Of a DNA stretch of 32,991 nucleotides, positions 1 to 10,036 are shown one piece after another. The translations under genes and the position numbers were made by a program. Under the pieces are notes generated by a model, which ran no database searches, was not told where the DNA came from, and saw only the letters and a program-made list of their open reading frames with translations. The DNA lies in assembly GCF_000330505.1 (NCBI RefSeq), contig NW_004443681.1, positions 168,672-201,662 of the forward strand, read 5' to 3'. Position 1 is the first letter of the stretch; every line of letters starts with the position of its first letter. Source of the DNA: Entamoeba invadens IP1 (lineage: Eukaryota > Evosea > Mastigamoebida > Endamoebidae).

Positions 1-23
1 GATTTGATGATAATGTTATTTAA

Positions 24-254
24 AAAGGATTTATCAGTTTTTTGAAATTTGAATTCAAAATAAATAATGTTAAAATAATTCAAGTTCCAATTCAACCAAT
101 TAGTTTTGATTGTGGAAATGGAGTAATGGAATCAATCGAAAAATACCGCAACAACAATATTGAATATAAGCCGTTCAATAACGATGAATTCTTGAACATA
201 TGGATTCCAGAAATGATGAAAAAACTAAATTATAATTTATTTTTTCTTGAATAG
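24..254 (+). pseudogene. 3' tail of an unidentified gene
   Basis: An open frame without an in-frame ATG near its start ends at a TAA at 252-254. Its protein text (VPIQPISFDCGNGVMESIEK, later FLNIWIPEMMKKLNYNLFF) has the mixed composition of a real protein, not the simple composition of AT-rich noise. A second frame from base 1 ends at a TGA at 43-45, just where this frame takes over. The two may therefore be one coding tail interrupted by a frameshift, with the rest of the gene left of the window. I do not recognise a family. Confidence 0.3.
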
Positions 255-1080
255 TTTTTAAAATTAAATTTACTAAAATTAAAAACCATTTATTTATTTA
301 CAAACTGGAAAGAGAAAAAAAAACAAATTATAAAACAGAGAAAAAACCTCACTGCTAGGTTTGTTTTGTTTTGTGGATTAGAAACCGTTTACTCACTTTT
401 TAGAAAAGCTAAAGAAGAAAAGCTATTGATTTTTTTGGAACTTGAAAATATTAATTAGATTTAATGTATAATTGGATTTGCTATTTTTACAAAGTGTTAT
501 TAAAAATTTTTGTGTTATTAAAAACAATAATAAATTTTGTGTTTTATAAAACAAAAAAACAATAACATTTTCTTCGAATTTAGAAAAAAACAGAAGCTTC
601 ATAATTTTTACTACTTCTGCCCTGATTCTTTTTTAAATACGCACACCCATTATTGGCATTGTATATAAAAATAATTTAAAGCAAAAAATATATTTTGGTA
701 TTTGTAAAAAATATATAAATATTCATTTGTAATTGGCACTATAAAAGCAGAAATTTTGAAAATCACAAAGAACATTATTACAAACTAACCAATATTAATA
801 AATATAATCTCACACGATTGTTACTTATAGATAAATTTGAATTGATGTGTACAATAACAGATAAATGATACATGTGTATGCAGTAAATTCTGAACAATGT
901 GCATATTTCAAATAATTTAAATAAAATAACATTCAATTGTTGATTTTTCAATTGGATATTTAAAGTATTAAAAGATGAGTATTTTACCATCCTTTCTTTT
1001 TTAAATTATTTTTGTTACTTCTGAAATGGCAAATGATAAAAAAAATTAATTCTACTGTTTATTGTTTGTCTTTGGTAAAC
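255..1080. other. AT-rich intergenic stretch, no gene seen
   Basis: Very AT-rich sequence with poly-A and poly-T runs. One small hairpin is visible near 345-363 (AAACCT, 7-base loop, AGGTTT). A 70-codon minus-strand frame at 778-990 exists, but its composition is what AT-rich noise would give and I do not call it. Confidence 0.6.
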
Positions 1081-1090
1081 CATGAGTAAA

Positions 1091-2755
1091 TCACTTTTTG
1101 TGTTTTTTATTTTCTTTTTTAGATGTATTCTCCCCTTTCTTTCCCTTTTTCTGTTTATCTGAACATCCTTTTTCAGCCTTTTTTTGTTTGGTATATAGAC
1201 TTATATCAAAAGAGTAGCATCCCACAAATGCATTTTTATCAAAATAACCAATTTTATTCAAATTTTGGACATTATTAAGTTTACTACATAATTCAAAACA
1301 ATTCTGCTCAAGTTTCAAAGTCTTGCAAGGCAATATTACAGATTTTAATTCATCACAATTATAAAAACAATAATTTCCAATAGAAGTGACACTGTCTGGG
1401 ATACTGACATGTTGTAACGAATTACACAATGAAAAGGAATATTCTCCAACTTTTTCACATTTAGTAGGAATGTGTATTTCTACAAGTGAAGAACACTGAT
1501 TAAAACAATAATTTGGTATTTCTACAATATTATCACTTAATATGACATTTTTGATATTTAAGCAGTGTGCAAACATATTATTTGAAATTCGAATAACAGT
1601 TTTGGGCAGTTCCAATTCCGTTAAAGAACTGCAGCCATTAAAACAGTATTTTTCAAACGCAGTAATTGAGTGACAAAATTCAATTTGACTTAAATTATAA
1701 CAACAATTAAAGCAATGTTTTTTAACTACTTTCACATTTCCTGGTATATGAATGTATCGTAAATTATCACAATTTTGGAATACTTCACTATCGAGTGATG
1801 CAATTAACAGGGGAAGTTCTACTGAAGTCAAAGAAGAACATCCTTTGAAACACCCACCACCAATGTTGTTAACTGTATTTGGAAGTGAAATTTGACTAAG
1901 TGAAGTGCAATAACTAAAACACGATTTTTCAATAGATAATACCCCATTTGGTATATTAATAGATGAAAGTGAAAAACAGTGTTCAAAACAATTGTAACGT
2001 AACACAGACACACCGGGTGGTATTTCTACAGTTTTCAATGAATTGCATAATTAAAAAAATAGTCGCCAAGTTGATATAAACTCTCGGGAAGAGTGACGTT
2101 AACTAGATTTGAACACATATAAAAACACGAATTTCCTATAGTAATGACACTGTCGGGAATTGATATCGAAGTCAATGAACACAATGAGAAACAATCGTCT
2201 TTGATCTTTTTAAGTGTTGTGGAAAGTGAAAAAGAAGTTGCTTTACTGCTGTAAAAACACTCTTTCCCAAGAGATGTTATGTGGTTTGGAATTTTAAAAC
2301 CCCAGTTTTGGTGTTGTTAACAAAACATTCCTTTTTTAAGGAATTCACAATGGGAGGAATTTCTCCATTACATATCTGCATTGTTAAAGGAGTACAACTC
2401 ACATTTTTAAAGTCAAAAGTGGCGTATGCCGGATCAAGTGTATTTTCATAAGGTACTCGAAACCAGACGACTGTTTTATAAAAAGATCGTTTCACTTCAG
2501 AAAGAAGCGGTTTGTCCCATCTTTTTAAATATATGTATTTTTTACCAAATGTCTGGCTGCATCTACTATATGGGTGTAAAGTCTCAAGATGTGGAAAATA
2601 GCTGACAGTTTTGTTTGTTAATGTTACAGGATTGTAATGGAACTTCTCCATGTTGTTGTTAAACTTTTTACATACAAATTGCAATTTGATGAAGTCAAAA
2701 TTGTCGAAAAGTACTTTAAAACAATCATGATATGATACCCATCAAGTTGTTGCAT
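1091..2755 (-). pseudogene. BspA-type leucine-rich-repeat protein, disrupted
   Basis: Paralogue of the intact gene at 3147-3965. The start at 2755 gives MQQLDGYHIMIVLKYF, matching the N-terminal module of that gene. The text then needs three one-base shifts: near 2697-2700 (A run), near 2292-2295 (T run) and near 2045. Between them the protein is continuous BspA/TpLRR sequence, with repeats of about 23 residues of the form IPxxVxxIGxxCFxxC. The longest open piece (1091-2038) holds about ten such repeats. A lysine-rich tail (KQKKGKKGENTSKKENKKHKK region) follows, absent from the paralogue, and the stop is TGA. BspA-like LRRs in Entamoeba are surface or intracellular binding proteins; the role here is unknown. 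Either this is a pseudogene or the sequence has base-call errors in homopolymers. The inferred full length is about 555 residues. Confidence 0.8.
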
Positions 2756-2851
2756 TTTGTATTTGTTCTTTTACAAATGTTTATAAACTCAGAATAAAAT
2801 AAAAATAGTTGGTTTGAATCTTGACATCTTTTTTTTAAAAAACATGAATAT

Positions 2852-3073
2852 AGTCAGTCTGAAAACGTTGTCCGCTCTCCAAAGTTGAACAGGAGTTTTT
2901 AGACCATTAGAACTGGAATATTTCGGGAAACAGTTCTAAACACTCACACATCGTTTCATAATTTTTACTGGCTTTTCAACATTTTTTTAATTCTAAAATT
3001 TTTAAACTTACTTTGTGTAAATTTTTGTCAAATGGACAAAGTTTTACAAGCAGACAACGTTTTAAGACAGACT
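2852..3073. mobile_element. MITE-like element, copy A (~222 bp)
   Basis: The left end reads AGTCAGTCTGAAAACGTTGT. The reverse complement of the right end reads AGTCTGTCTTAAAACGTTGT, so the terminal inverted repeats match over about 25 bp with three differences. TATA stands on both sides (2849-2852 and 3073-3076), consistent with a TA-type target duplication as in Tc1/mariner/pogo elements. There is no ORF inside. The interior resembles copy B at 13036-13227 (an ACCAT..GAATATTTCGGGAA segment), so this is a family. It lies between the two LRR paralogues. Confidence 0.75.
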
Positions 3074-3146
3074 ATAGTATATTGTCTAATTTAGTTATCA
3101 ATTTTAATAATATTGATTATTGGTGAAAATGTATAACATTAATAAC

Positions 3147-3965
3147 TCATTTTAGCATTTTATTAATCTCCAGTTTATCGCAATATTTGAACGCTTCAAA
3201 CCCTATTTCCACAATACTGTTGTTGGTGTTGATTTTTGTTAAATTTTTGCAACAATAAAAACATTGTTGACCAACACTGGTAACACAGTTACCCAATGTT
3301 ACACTTTCAAGTTTCTTACAATTGTAGAAGCAGCTATTTCCAATTGAAACGACTCTATTTGGAATATTGATATCAATAAGAGAGTTGCATTGACAAAATG
3401 TATACGGTTGCAACACTCGAAGATTGTTTGGTAACACCACTCTTACAAGGTTTTGGCAACTATAAAAACAACTTCCTCCAATAAAAGAGACTTGATTTGG
3501 GATGTCTATTGATTTCAAAGTATTGTCGTTGTAATAGCAGTTGATGTTAAGTGAAGTAACACTTTGTGGTATTACTTTACCAAAACTGTTTTTGTTGTCT
3601 TGTGTGTAACAAACATTGAAGAACATAAACACGCCTTTAATGTTTAACAAGTAGTCTTGGTATGTAATTGGATAGAAAACTCTAACACGGTAAAACGACT
3701 TTAATATTTCAGAAAAGACCATCTTTTTAGGCATTATACTTTTGATGTGATTTCCAAATGTCTCATCTTTTTCGCTCCATAAATTGAGAGTTTCAATGGA
3801 TGGGAAATGTTTTATTGTTTTGTTCGTCAGTGGAATTGGGTTAAAATGGAACTTTTCCATATTCCCTTTAAACTTCTTGCAAACTATTTCTAAATTGACA
3901 AAGTCGGAAAAAAACATAAAGTATTTTGAGACAATCATTATGTGAAATGAATCTAAAGTTACCAT
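3147..3965 (-). CDS. BspA-type leucine-rich-repeat protein, intact
   Basis: A 272-residue protein with ATG at 3965 and TGA at 3147. Residues 1-60 form the Entamoeba-specific N-terminal module (LDSFHIMIVSKYF, then VCKKFKGNMEKFHFNP, then PLTNKTIKHFPSIETL), which resembles an F-box-like or cap region. Residues from about 135 to 265 are TpLRR/BspA repeats with the IPNxVxxIGxxCFYxCxxL pattern; at least five are visible, with conserved Cys-Phe and Cys. No signal peptide or membrane segment is seen, so a cytoplasmic protein is likely, although BspA-family members without signals have been reported at the Entamoeba surface. It lies in tandem with the disrupted paralogue downstream. About 60-85 bases upstream of the ATG there is a GAACTTAATATAAA stretch that could be core promoter sequence. 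The ligand is unknown. Confidence 0.9.
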   Translation of the reverse strand: MVTLDSFHIMIVSKYFMFFSDFVNLEIVCKKFKGNMEKFHFNPIPLTNKTIKHFPSIETLNLWSEKDETFGNHIKSIMPKKMVFSEILKSFYRVRVFYPITYQDYLLNIKGVFMFFNVCYTQDNKNSFGKVIPQSVTSLNINCYYNDNTLKSIDIPNQVSFIGGSCFYSCQNLVRVVLPNNLRVLQPYTFCQCNSLIDINIPNRVVSIGNSCFYNCKKLESVTLGNCVTSVGQQCFYCCKNLTKINTNNSIVEIGFEAFKYCDKLEINKMLK

Positions 3966-4134
3966 AGACTTTTTTATTAGTTTAATTTAGTAAATCAAAT
4001 ATTCGTTATATAATTATTTTATATTAAGTTCAAAAAATTAAATAAAGTCGGTTTTTTAATTAACGATGGAGAAAACTAACAGTAAATATAGTTTTTTAAT
4101 TATAATAAATAGTTTTTTTTTGTTTTATTTTTAA

Positions 4135-4365
4135 AATATTTTACTTTTGAACCAAATTAAACATCCAAAAAAGAAAGCAAGAAATGTGGAGTTTGTAATT
4201 CCTCCTCAGGCATATCTCCAAGTAATATTAACACAACCCGCCATTTACGATAGTAAACCAAATAAGTGTCATTGTTGTGGTGTGGTTAATACGTCATACC
4301 AATTGATTTGAAAAGCAAAAAGAACGATTGACAACCTGCGTTTTTTTGACGATGTTAAATGGTAA
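4135..4365 (+). pseudogene. Fragment of an unidentified gene with a CxCC motif
   Basis: Reads as protein without an ATG: a lysine-rich start (KHPKKKARNVEF), then VIPPQAYLQVILTQPAIYD and KPNKCHCCGVVNTSYQLI. A TGA follows at 4309-4311. The same frame then continues sensibly (KAKRTIDNLRFFDDVKW) to a TAA at 4363. The CHCC cluster hints at metal binding. The text is more protein-like than its surroundings, so I read it as the remnant of a longer gene. I do not recognise the family. Confidence 0.35.
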
Positions 4366-4369
4366 TATT

Positions 4370-4930
4370 TAATAAGAAATTTACTATGTATTTATGGTTT
4401 TCAATTAGCGATGGTCGATACTATATATTATAATATAAAAAACAGATATAGTAAATTCCTTGTTGTATTTTTGGAATATCGTCAATATGAAATCAGACTA
4501 GATTTTTTTATTATAGAGTCAGTCTTTTAACATTGTCCTTTCTTTAAACGTTGAGTTATTAATGTCAATCAAAAGTAAATTGATAAAAAAAGACACATTT
4601 ACATATTTATTTGAAAAAAAACGGTAAATGGTGGAAGATAATCGCAATGATAATCAATATAAATTTAGAGGCCCATTATGTCGGATAAGACTTCTATTTC
4701 TGGAATCTTTTAAAGGTAATAGAATGGATCTTCTGGTCTTAGTTTTAATGAACAAAAGAAACAACCATATTAGTTTTTTATATTATAAAAACAATTTATT
4801 ATGTATTTGAACTGTTTGAATTGCTAATAGTTGTTTTAATTAAAACAATTAAATATATAATAGTTAAAATATTAATAAACATATTATACATAAACTACTG
4901 TTTTTTAAAAAAGGATGTGAAAAAACCGAT
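4370..4930. other. AT-rich stretch with one solo MITE end
   Basis: No gene is supported. At about 4516-4537 the bases AGTCAGTCTTTTAACATTG match the terminal repeat of the MITE family at 2852 and 13036, with no partner end visible nearby, so this is a solo or truncated copy. A 60-codon plus-strand frame starts at 4628 but lacks any recognisable feature. Confidence 0.5.
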
Positions 4931-4934
4931 CAAT

Positions 4935-5226
4935 TTATTTCTCAAAAACAGCAACTTTTCTCTGTTGAATTTTAGACAAAGACATATTTATTTCTTTGAG
5001 TGAAATAAAAGGATCGTTGTTGTTTCTTGTAAGTGTGTCTCTGATGATTTGAAGAGGAATTTTCTTTCCAAAGTTCATTTGGATAGCAATAAGAAGCTCG
5101 AATGGGTATTGATATTCTTCTTCGATGATTGAGTCCATTGTGTTTTGATTATTAGACGCTCCCTTATAAATCGCCTTTTGCCTTTTTCACTCATTCTTGT
5201 TTGTCTTTTCATGCTTTCCATCATTT
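4935..5226 (-). pseudogene. Small unidentified protein, possibly frameshifted
   Basis: The downstream part (ATG at 5138, 67 residues, TAA at 4935) is acidic then basic and looks real: MDSIIEEEYQYPFELLIAIQ, then IPLQIIRDTLTRNN. Just upstream, another frame opens with ATG near 5226 and gives a basic start (MMESMKRQTRMSEKGKRR) that runs to the same point. One base change near 5140-5155 would join them into a protein of about 100 residues. It could instead be two unrelated short frames. No family is recognised. Confidence 0.35.
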
Positions 5227-5550
5227 TAACTTTCTGTTTATTATTTGACTTTATTTTTCATTTTTTGAGAAAATATTTCTATATATAATATTAAAATAAT
5301 AAAAAAACTATAAAATAATTAGCATAATTTTAATTTATTATTTCTATTTTTTATTGTAGTTAATAATTATAATTTAATAATAAATAAGTACTATAATCAT
5401 TAAGATGTTTAAGTTTTTTAAATAAAAAATTTCATATTAAATATCAATTTTTTTTTTATTTTTTTATAATTATTTGTTTGTTATCTATTTAATAAAATTA
5501 TAGTTATTATACTATTAAAATTTGACTCAGAAATTAAAGAAGCACTCTAC
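5227..5550. other. Extremely AT-rich spacer
   Basis: Long A and T runs with little else; no open frame of note and no repeat pair seen. It separates the small minus-strand gene from the 3' end of the nitroreductase. Confidence 0.6.
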
Positions 5551-6310
5551 TTACTCCAAAAAGATGATAGGGACATCCTCTCGTGGTACTTGACTGGTGT
5601 AGTAATATAAAGGAACACCCATAGCTAAACACCCAACCACTTTCTTTCCTTTCAGTCCAACAATATCAAGACACTCATTGAACGAAAACATGAACTTTAA
5701 CAAGCCACACCAAAGAGAGCCATACCCTTTGTTGGTTGCTGCAAGTTCAAGTTGGGTTAAAGCAATAGTTCCATCGTCATTTGCCCAAACGTTTTGAGCG
5801 TCGTCGACGTTAGCAATAACAACATGTGGAGCCTTTCTGACGATCAAATCGACACTCAAAAAAGTTACCAAAGATATTAACAATTTCTGGAATCTGTACT
5901 GCTACTTCATTTAATTTTTTAATTACATCTGTTAGCTTTGGCTCATTTATTACAAGATATTTGATTGGTCTCCAATTCTTGGCGGAAGGGGAGAATCTTG
6001 TCAGATTGATAAGTTCAGTCAACTCTTCTTTGGGGATTGGGCCTTTAAAAGATCTTGTTTATCTTCTTGTTTTAATAGCATCTATGAAATCTTTGTGTCC
6101 TTCTGGAACGTTTTCAAGTGGTTTTTCAAAGAGAGTGATTGCTTTGCTTTTACAAATTGAAGAACAGTGCCCACATTTAAAGCAGTTTGAAGCTTCTTCT
6201 TCCACAATCATGATCTTGTGGTTTTCCACTTTGAGACATTGTGCTATGCAGTCACGTGCACACATACCGCATCCTCTGCACAACTCAGTGTTTATATTCA
6301 AGCAACTCAT
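5551..6310 (-). pseudogene. Ferredoxin-nitroreductase fusion, disrupted
   Basis: ATG at 6310. Residues 1-55 form a two-cluster [4Fe-4S] ferredoxin domain with both cysteine motifs complete (CRGCGMCARDC and CFKCGHCSSIC). A nitroreductase domain follows, with the typical FMN-binding start (RSFKGPIPKEELTELINLTRFSPSAKN). Later segments carry HVVIANVDD and LELAATNKGYGSLWCG, then GLKGKKVVGCLAMGVP near the C-terminus. Two lesions are present. A TAA at 6059-6061 sits right after KTRR, where glutamine would fit. A one-base shift in a T run near 5863-5870 moves the frame. The inferred length is about 252 residues, usual for Entamoeba Fd-NTR flavoenzymes, which pass electrons from ferredoxin-type clusters to FMN and reduce nitro compounds in the cytosol. 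A TATAAAAAG box lies about 35 bases upstream of the ATG. Confidence 0.85.
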
Positions 6311-6600
6311 TTGATGTTTTTTCTCGTTCCCATTCTTTTTATACCATTTACGGTTTTTCTATTTTTACGAATTGTTCGAAATAAATATTATTGAAATTAT
6401 CCCGTTTTGTGGGGGGTTAAAAATACAGGTTTTACGATAAAAATACAATAAGAAGTTCAATGAAGTGTTTATCTGTAGGTTTTAAGATTTTACGAATTAT
6501 AATTAAAGTATTATCAATATATTACATATTTTGTTGTATAATAAGTAAATAATATTCCAACTCGAACCCAGTGCGGTGGGTATTTTTTAATTCATCACTT
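6311..6600. other. Intergenic spacer upstream of the nitroreductase
   Basis: AT-rich. It holds the putative nitroreductase promoter near 6335-6350 (TATAAAAAG on the minus strand). Nothing else is supported. Confidence 0.4.
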
Positions 6601-6603
6601 GTT

Positions 6604-7080
6604 TTAGTCATCACACCGGTTGTTGAATTGGTTATTTTTTGTTCGGTATTGTGTCAAAAGATCTTCAATGAAATCATTGGAGGCAAAAGTTACCACTTTT
6701 AATATAAAACGAATGTGAAATGTGTGAGTCTTCGTGGTGGTGTCGTTGTGAACACAATAATAGTTGATTGTAATATTTACATTGAAGAAATCAAATTGTG
6801 AAGAGACGCAACACTTCTTATTTGTTAGCAATTCAAGTGAACGTTGGATGAAGGTGCAGAAGTCTATGGAAGCATGTGATAAACTGTTTTCACTTCGGAT
6901 CATTTCGAGTGTTGTGACGCTCCATAAAGGGTGTGAATCAAATTTTGAACTGTTTTTGACATTGAATTACACAACAAAGATAAACACAACAAAAGCACTT
7001 GTTACAAAGTCAATTGAAAGTGGTGATGAAACAATCAACGTGCCGATAACCAATGTGACATTCACAAAGGGTGTTTGAAC
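6604..7080 (-). pseudogene. Unidentified gene with an in-frame stop
   Basis: The minus-strand frame is open from about 7085 to 6604 apart from one TAA at 6967-6969. Upstream of that stop it reads PFVNVTLVIGTLIVSSPLSI and FVTSAFVVFIFVV. Downstream it reads FNVKNSSKFDSHPLWSVTTL and, later, SIDFCTFIQRSLELLTNKK and KVVTFASNDFIEDLLTQY. The alternating hydrophobic pattern suggests beta strands. It ends with TAA at 6604 and TGA six bases on. The plus strand also has a 104-codon frame here (6764-7078), which I take as its antisense shadow because the minus frame is longer and more protein-like. No family is recognised. Confidence 0.4.
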
Positions 7081-7696
7081 ACCGATTTACATAGCACCAG
7101 AAATTCTAAACCAGAAAAAACACAAAAAAGAGTCCGACAATTCAACAAATTAACATATGAATTTTACCCATTTTCTAATTTAAAATGCTTTTTGCATTAT
7201 GTTAATTTTTTCTTAACGTGTGAATACTTCTTATCAACCCAAACTAACTTTTTGCGTTAACTTATTGAACTTTCATTATCTTCCATCATATATATTAAAT
7301 TATCATTGCCGGATGTTATAAAAGAGCTGATCTGAAATATATTTTTGAAAAGAATTGTTTATTGGGTTTCTTTTCGACGACTGTTCTATATCTTTTTCAA
7401 AAAAATTTAAAAAAATTGGGAATTGGGTTATAAATCTTTAAAAACGGTAAAAAAACTGAAACAATAATTATTTTGTTTCATAAAATTTCCCGATATATTT
7501 AGTAATTAATATCTAAAATTGGGGACAATGCAGGACAAAAAACAAGGTTTAAAGAATGACTTTAATTGAATAATGTAAATAGTTATGTCTAATAAATATG
7601 TTAATAATTCGATAATATAATATTTTAAATTTGATTATATTTCTTCGAAATAACAAGAGCAAATGATTTTTATTTGATATATAAACAAACTCATTT
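7081..7696. other. AT-rich spacer
   Basis: No gene supported. The sequence becomes increasingly AT-rich towards the start of the next gene. Confidence 0.5.
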
Positions 7697-7704
7697 TATT
7701 TAAA
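7697..7704 (+). promoter_or_regulatory. TATA-like element TATTTAAA
   Basis: TATTTAAA stands seven bases before the ATG at 7711. It matches the TATA-like core element described for Entamoeba promoters, where 5' leaders are very short, though it lies unusually close to the start codon. Confidence 0.35.
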
Positions 7705-7710
7705 TACAAA

Positions 7711-8424
7711 ATGCAACACCTTGAAATGTTTTATTTAGCACAAGTCTCCCTCCATCTTCCAACGATGATAGACGTTGCAAACTTTGTTCAAGTGAATCAC
7801 AAAGCTTGTGAATCAATTTCTTGTTTAAAAGTAAATCCATGGTTTACTGCAAAAGAGAACATTGAAAAATTTTGTAACATTCACACGACTGACACCATCA
7901 ACTGCAATCCGTTTAATATTTCAAAAGAAATTTTGAATAAAGCCATTTTCATAAAAAATAAATAAGTATCATATGAGGAAATGAGTGATTGGATAACATT
8001 AAAATTTTGTAATAAATTTATCATATTCATTTTGATGGAAAGCGTTGAAATTAATCCAGAAATATTTTCACAAATATTTAAAATTGTAGTCGACTCCAAT
8101 GTTACCAAAGTCAAAATGACAGTCCGAACATTTTACAACTCACTTTTGAATATAAAAGAATCTGTCGACAATAAAGCTCAACTCAAATTGTTTAAAATGA
8201 TGTTTTTGTACTTCCAACTATTTAGGAGTTACACGGCATATTTGGAAGATCGAGACGAAACTTCTGAAATGTTTGAGAAAATTAATGAAGTTTTTAAAAC
8301 ACTTTCTTGTGACATATACATAGATTAATCTGATGAAACGAAATTTGATCAATATTTCAGTCTCACGCCAAACTACAAATTACATTTTAACTTTAGTAAC
8401 ATGAATTTTATAATGAATTATTAG
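7711..8424 (+). pseudogene. F-box-like-module protein, interrupted by stops
   Basis: The start MQHLEMFYLAQVSLHLPT, followed by MIDVANFVQVNHKACESI, matches the N-terminal module of the large gene at 10037-12599 (LEPFYLLNVFLHFSTKEDIV..VSINK) and of many Entamoeba LRR-like proteins. A shared TxTINxNxxxI motif follows near residue 65. The frame is stopped by TAA at 7963-7965, then continues in the same frame (VSYEEMSDWITLKF to SCDIYID). It is stopped again by TAA at 8326-8328, and again continues protein-like (SDETKFDQYFSLTPNYKLHF) to TAG at 8422. Glutamine would fit at both internal stops. If the module acts as an F-box it would bind a Skp1-type partner; this is inference. No other domain is recognised. 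Confidence 0.55.
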
Positions 8425-9046
8425 AATGAAACAAGAATTTAATAAATTATATGCATGTTTGATAAACTTAATGTCAGTTGTGGTTAAAATAACTTTCGCT
8501 CATTATATGATTCAATTTATTGTTTTATTTTTAATTTTTTTATAATCGAGCTTTTATAGTGACAACAAAAAAGTATTGAATGATAATAATTTTCTTATTT
8601 AAATTATAATATTTTTTATGAAATTAAAATTTAATCTTTTGGTGTTATGTTTAAAAAAATGTGTGCATTTATTCGGCACATTTGTATAAAATTAATCATA
8701 AAATTGATTATAGTGAATTCGATTACAACGTGAATTTGGTCAACTAAGTAAATATAATTGGATGTGGTGTATATAAAACATAGAATTATCACAACGTCGT
8801 TTTAAGTTAAATAAGAAATTAGTATATTGTTATAATATCGACTTTAGAATTTTTACACAGCTGTGTGTTAGACCAAAACATTACATTTTGAAGTAAAAGA
8901 CTTACAAAAAACTTTTTCTTTTACCAATTAGTTTTTAATCTTTTTAAGATAAAACACACATTTTGAGTTTTTTTAACAGTACTAAAACAAATTCAAATAA
9001 TATGTTAAAAAGAAAATGATTTTTAAACAGAAAACTTAAAATATCA
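8425..9046. other. AT-rich spacer before the GTPase gene
   Basis: No gene supported. Immediately before the GTPase ATG the bases are A-rich (AACTTAAAATATCA), typical of Entamoeba leaders. Confidence 0.5.
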
Positions 9047-9649
9047 ATGAGTAATTCCAATGTTCATATCCGAACTATTTATGGCACAATTTTGGGGGAT
9101 GTTTTTGTTGGTCGCCAAAAGCTTATTTGGCGATTAACACGAGGATTATACATTATAAAAATGGATCTTTGTATTGATGATGGAAATCATAGAATGGTGA
9201 CAATAAATAACGAAGATTTTGATTTTGATATTGATAGTTATCACGCCACAGACCAAATGATTGAAATGTCCGAATATCGAATGTCCATCAGCAGCTACTT
9301 TATTATTGCATATGCTATAAACAACAGAGAATCTTTCAAAGCTGTTTCTCGTTATCGAAATTTTATATATGAAAAAATAAACATAAAAAACGGAACAAAA
9401 ATTCTTCTTGTACTATGTGCTACGAAATGTGACTTGGAAAGTGAACGAGTGGTGTCAACAGAAGAAGGAATCAAAGTTGCAGAAGAGTGGGGTTGTCTTT
9501 ATTTTGAAACATCTTCCAAAACAGGAAAGGGTGTCGATGAAATGTTTAATACTATTGTAAAGGAATTTAAGAACAGTGGATTACTCACACCACTTGAGGA
9601 AATTGAAAGAAACAAACAAAATAAATATAAGTGGTGCTATTTATTATGA
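9047..9649 (+). CDS. Ras-family small GTPase with degenerate nucleotide motifs
   Basis: Intact 200-residue protein, a usual Ras/Rap size, ending in TGA. The G4 motif is recognisable as ATKCDL (consensus NKxD) and G5 as ETSSKTG. The C-terminus KYKWCYLL is a CaaX box ending in Leu, which predicts geranylgeranylation and membrane attachment, with a basic stretch before it. The P-loop is abnormal: GDVFVGRQKL replaces GxxxxGK[S/T], so the catalytic Lys and the Mg-binding Ser/Thr are missing. The switch II DxxG motif is replaced by DSYHATDQ, and Gln61 cannot be placed. It is therefore probably a pseudo-GTPase that binds nucleotide weakly or not at all (inference). The intact frame beside many broken genes suggests selection. 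A Rab is less likely because the tail is CaaX and not CC or CxC. Confidence 0.85.
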   Translation: MSNSNVHIRTIYGTILGDVFVGRQKLIWRLTRGLYIIKMDLCIDDGNHRMVTINNEDFDFDIDSYHATDQMIEMSEYRMSISSYFIIAYAINNRESFKAVSRYRNFIYEKINIKNGTKILLVLCATKCDLESERVVSTEEGIKVAEEWGCLYFETSSKTGKGVDEMFNTIVKEFKNSGLLTPLEEIERNKQNKYKWCYLL

Positions 9650-10036
9650 TTTAAATCAAAATGAAATGATTTTTATTTTGAAAAATATAACAACTTAAAA
9701 TATACGTTTTGATTAACACTTAAAATATATGATGTTGTTTAATTTGATATATTATACCATAATATTTATTAAAAAATGATGTTTTTCCATTTTGAATATG
9801 TGTTGTAATACACATTGTAAACCTTTAAAAATTGTGTTTTATTAACTCAAGATTTCTCTTTTTTAAAACCACTTAAATATAATTCGGTTTATTTTAAAGT
9901 GTTAATAAAACTTTTTGTATGATTAAGTATTTAAAAAAAATTTTGTTCACATCAAATATATTTTTTTACATTTGACAATGTTATAACACAATTTCTGTAA
10001 TTTAGTTAACAGCTTAAAAATATATTTAATCTAAAA
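9650..10036. other. AT-rich spacer between convergent genes
   Basis: 3' flank shared by the GTPase gene and the large minus-strand gene. No gene seen. Confidence 0.5.

Noticed and set aside
6764..7078. 104-codon plus-strand frame
   Set aside because: It is antisense to a longer, more protein-like minus-strand frame (6604-7080) and shows no recognisable family.
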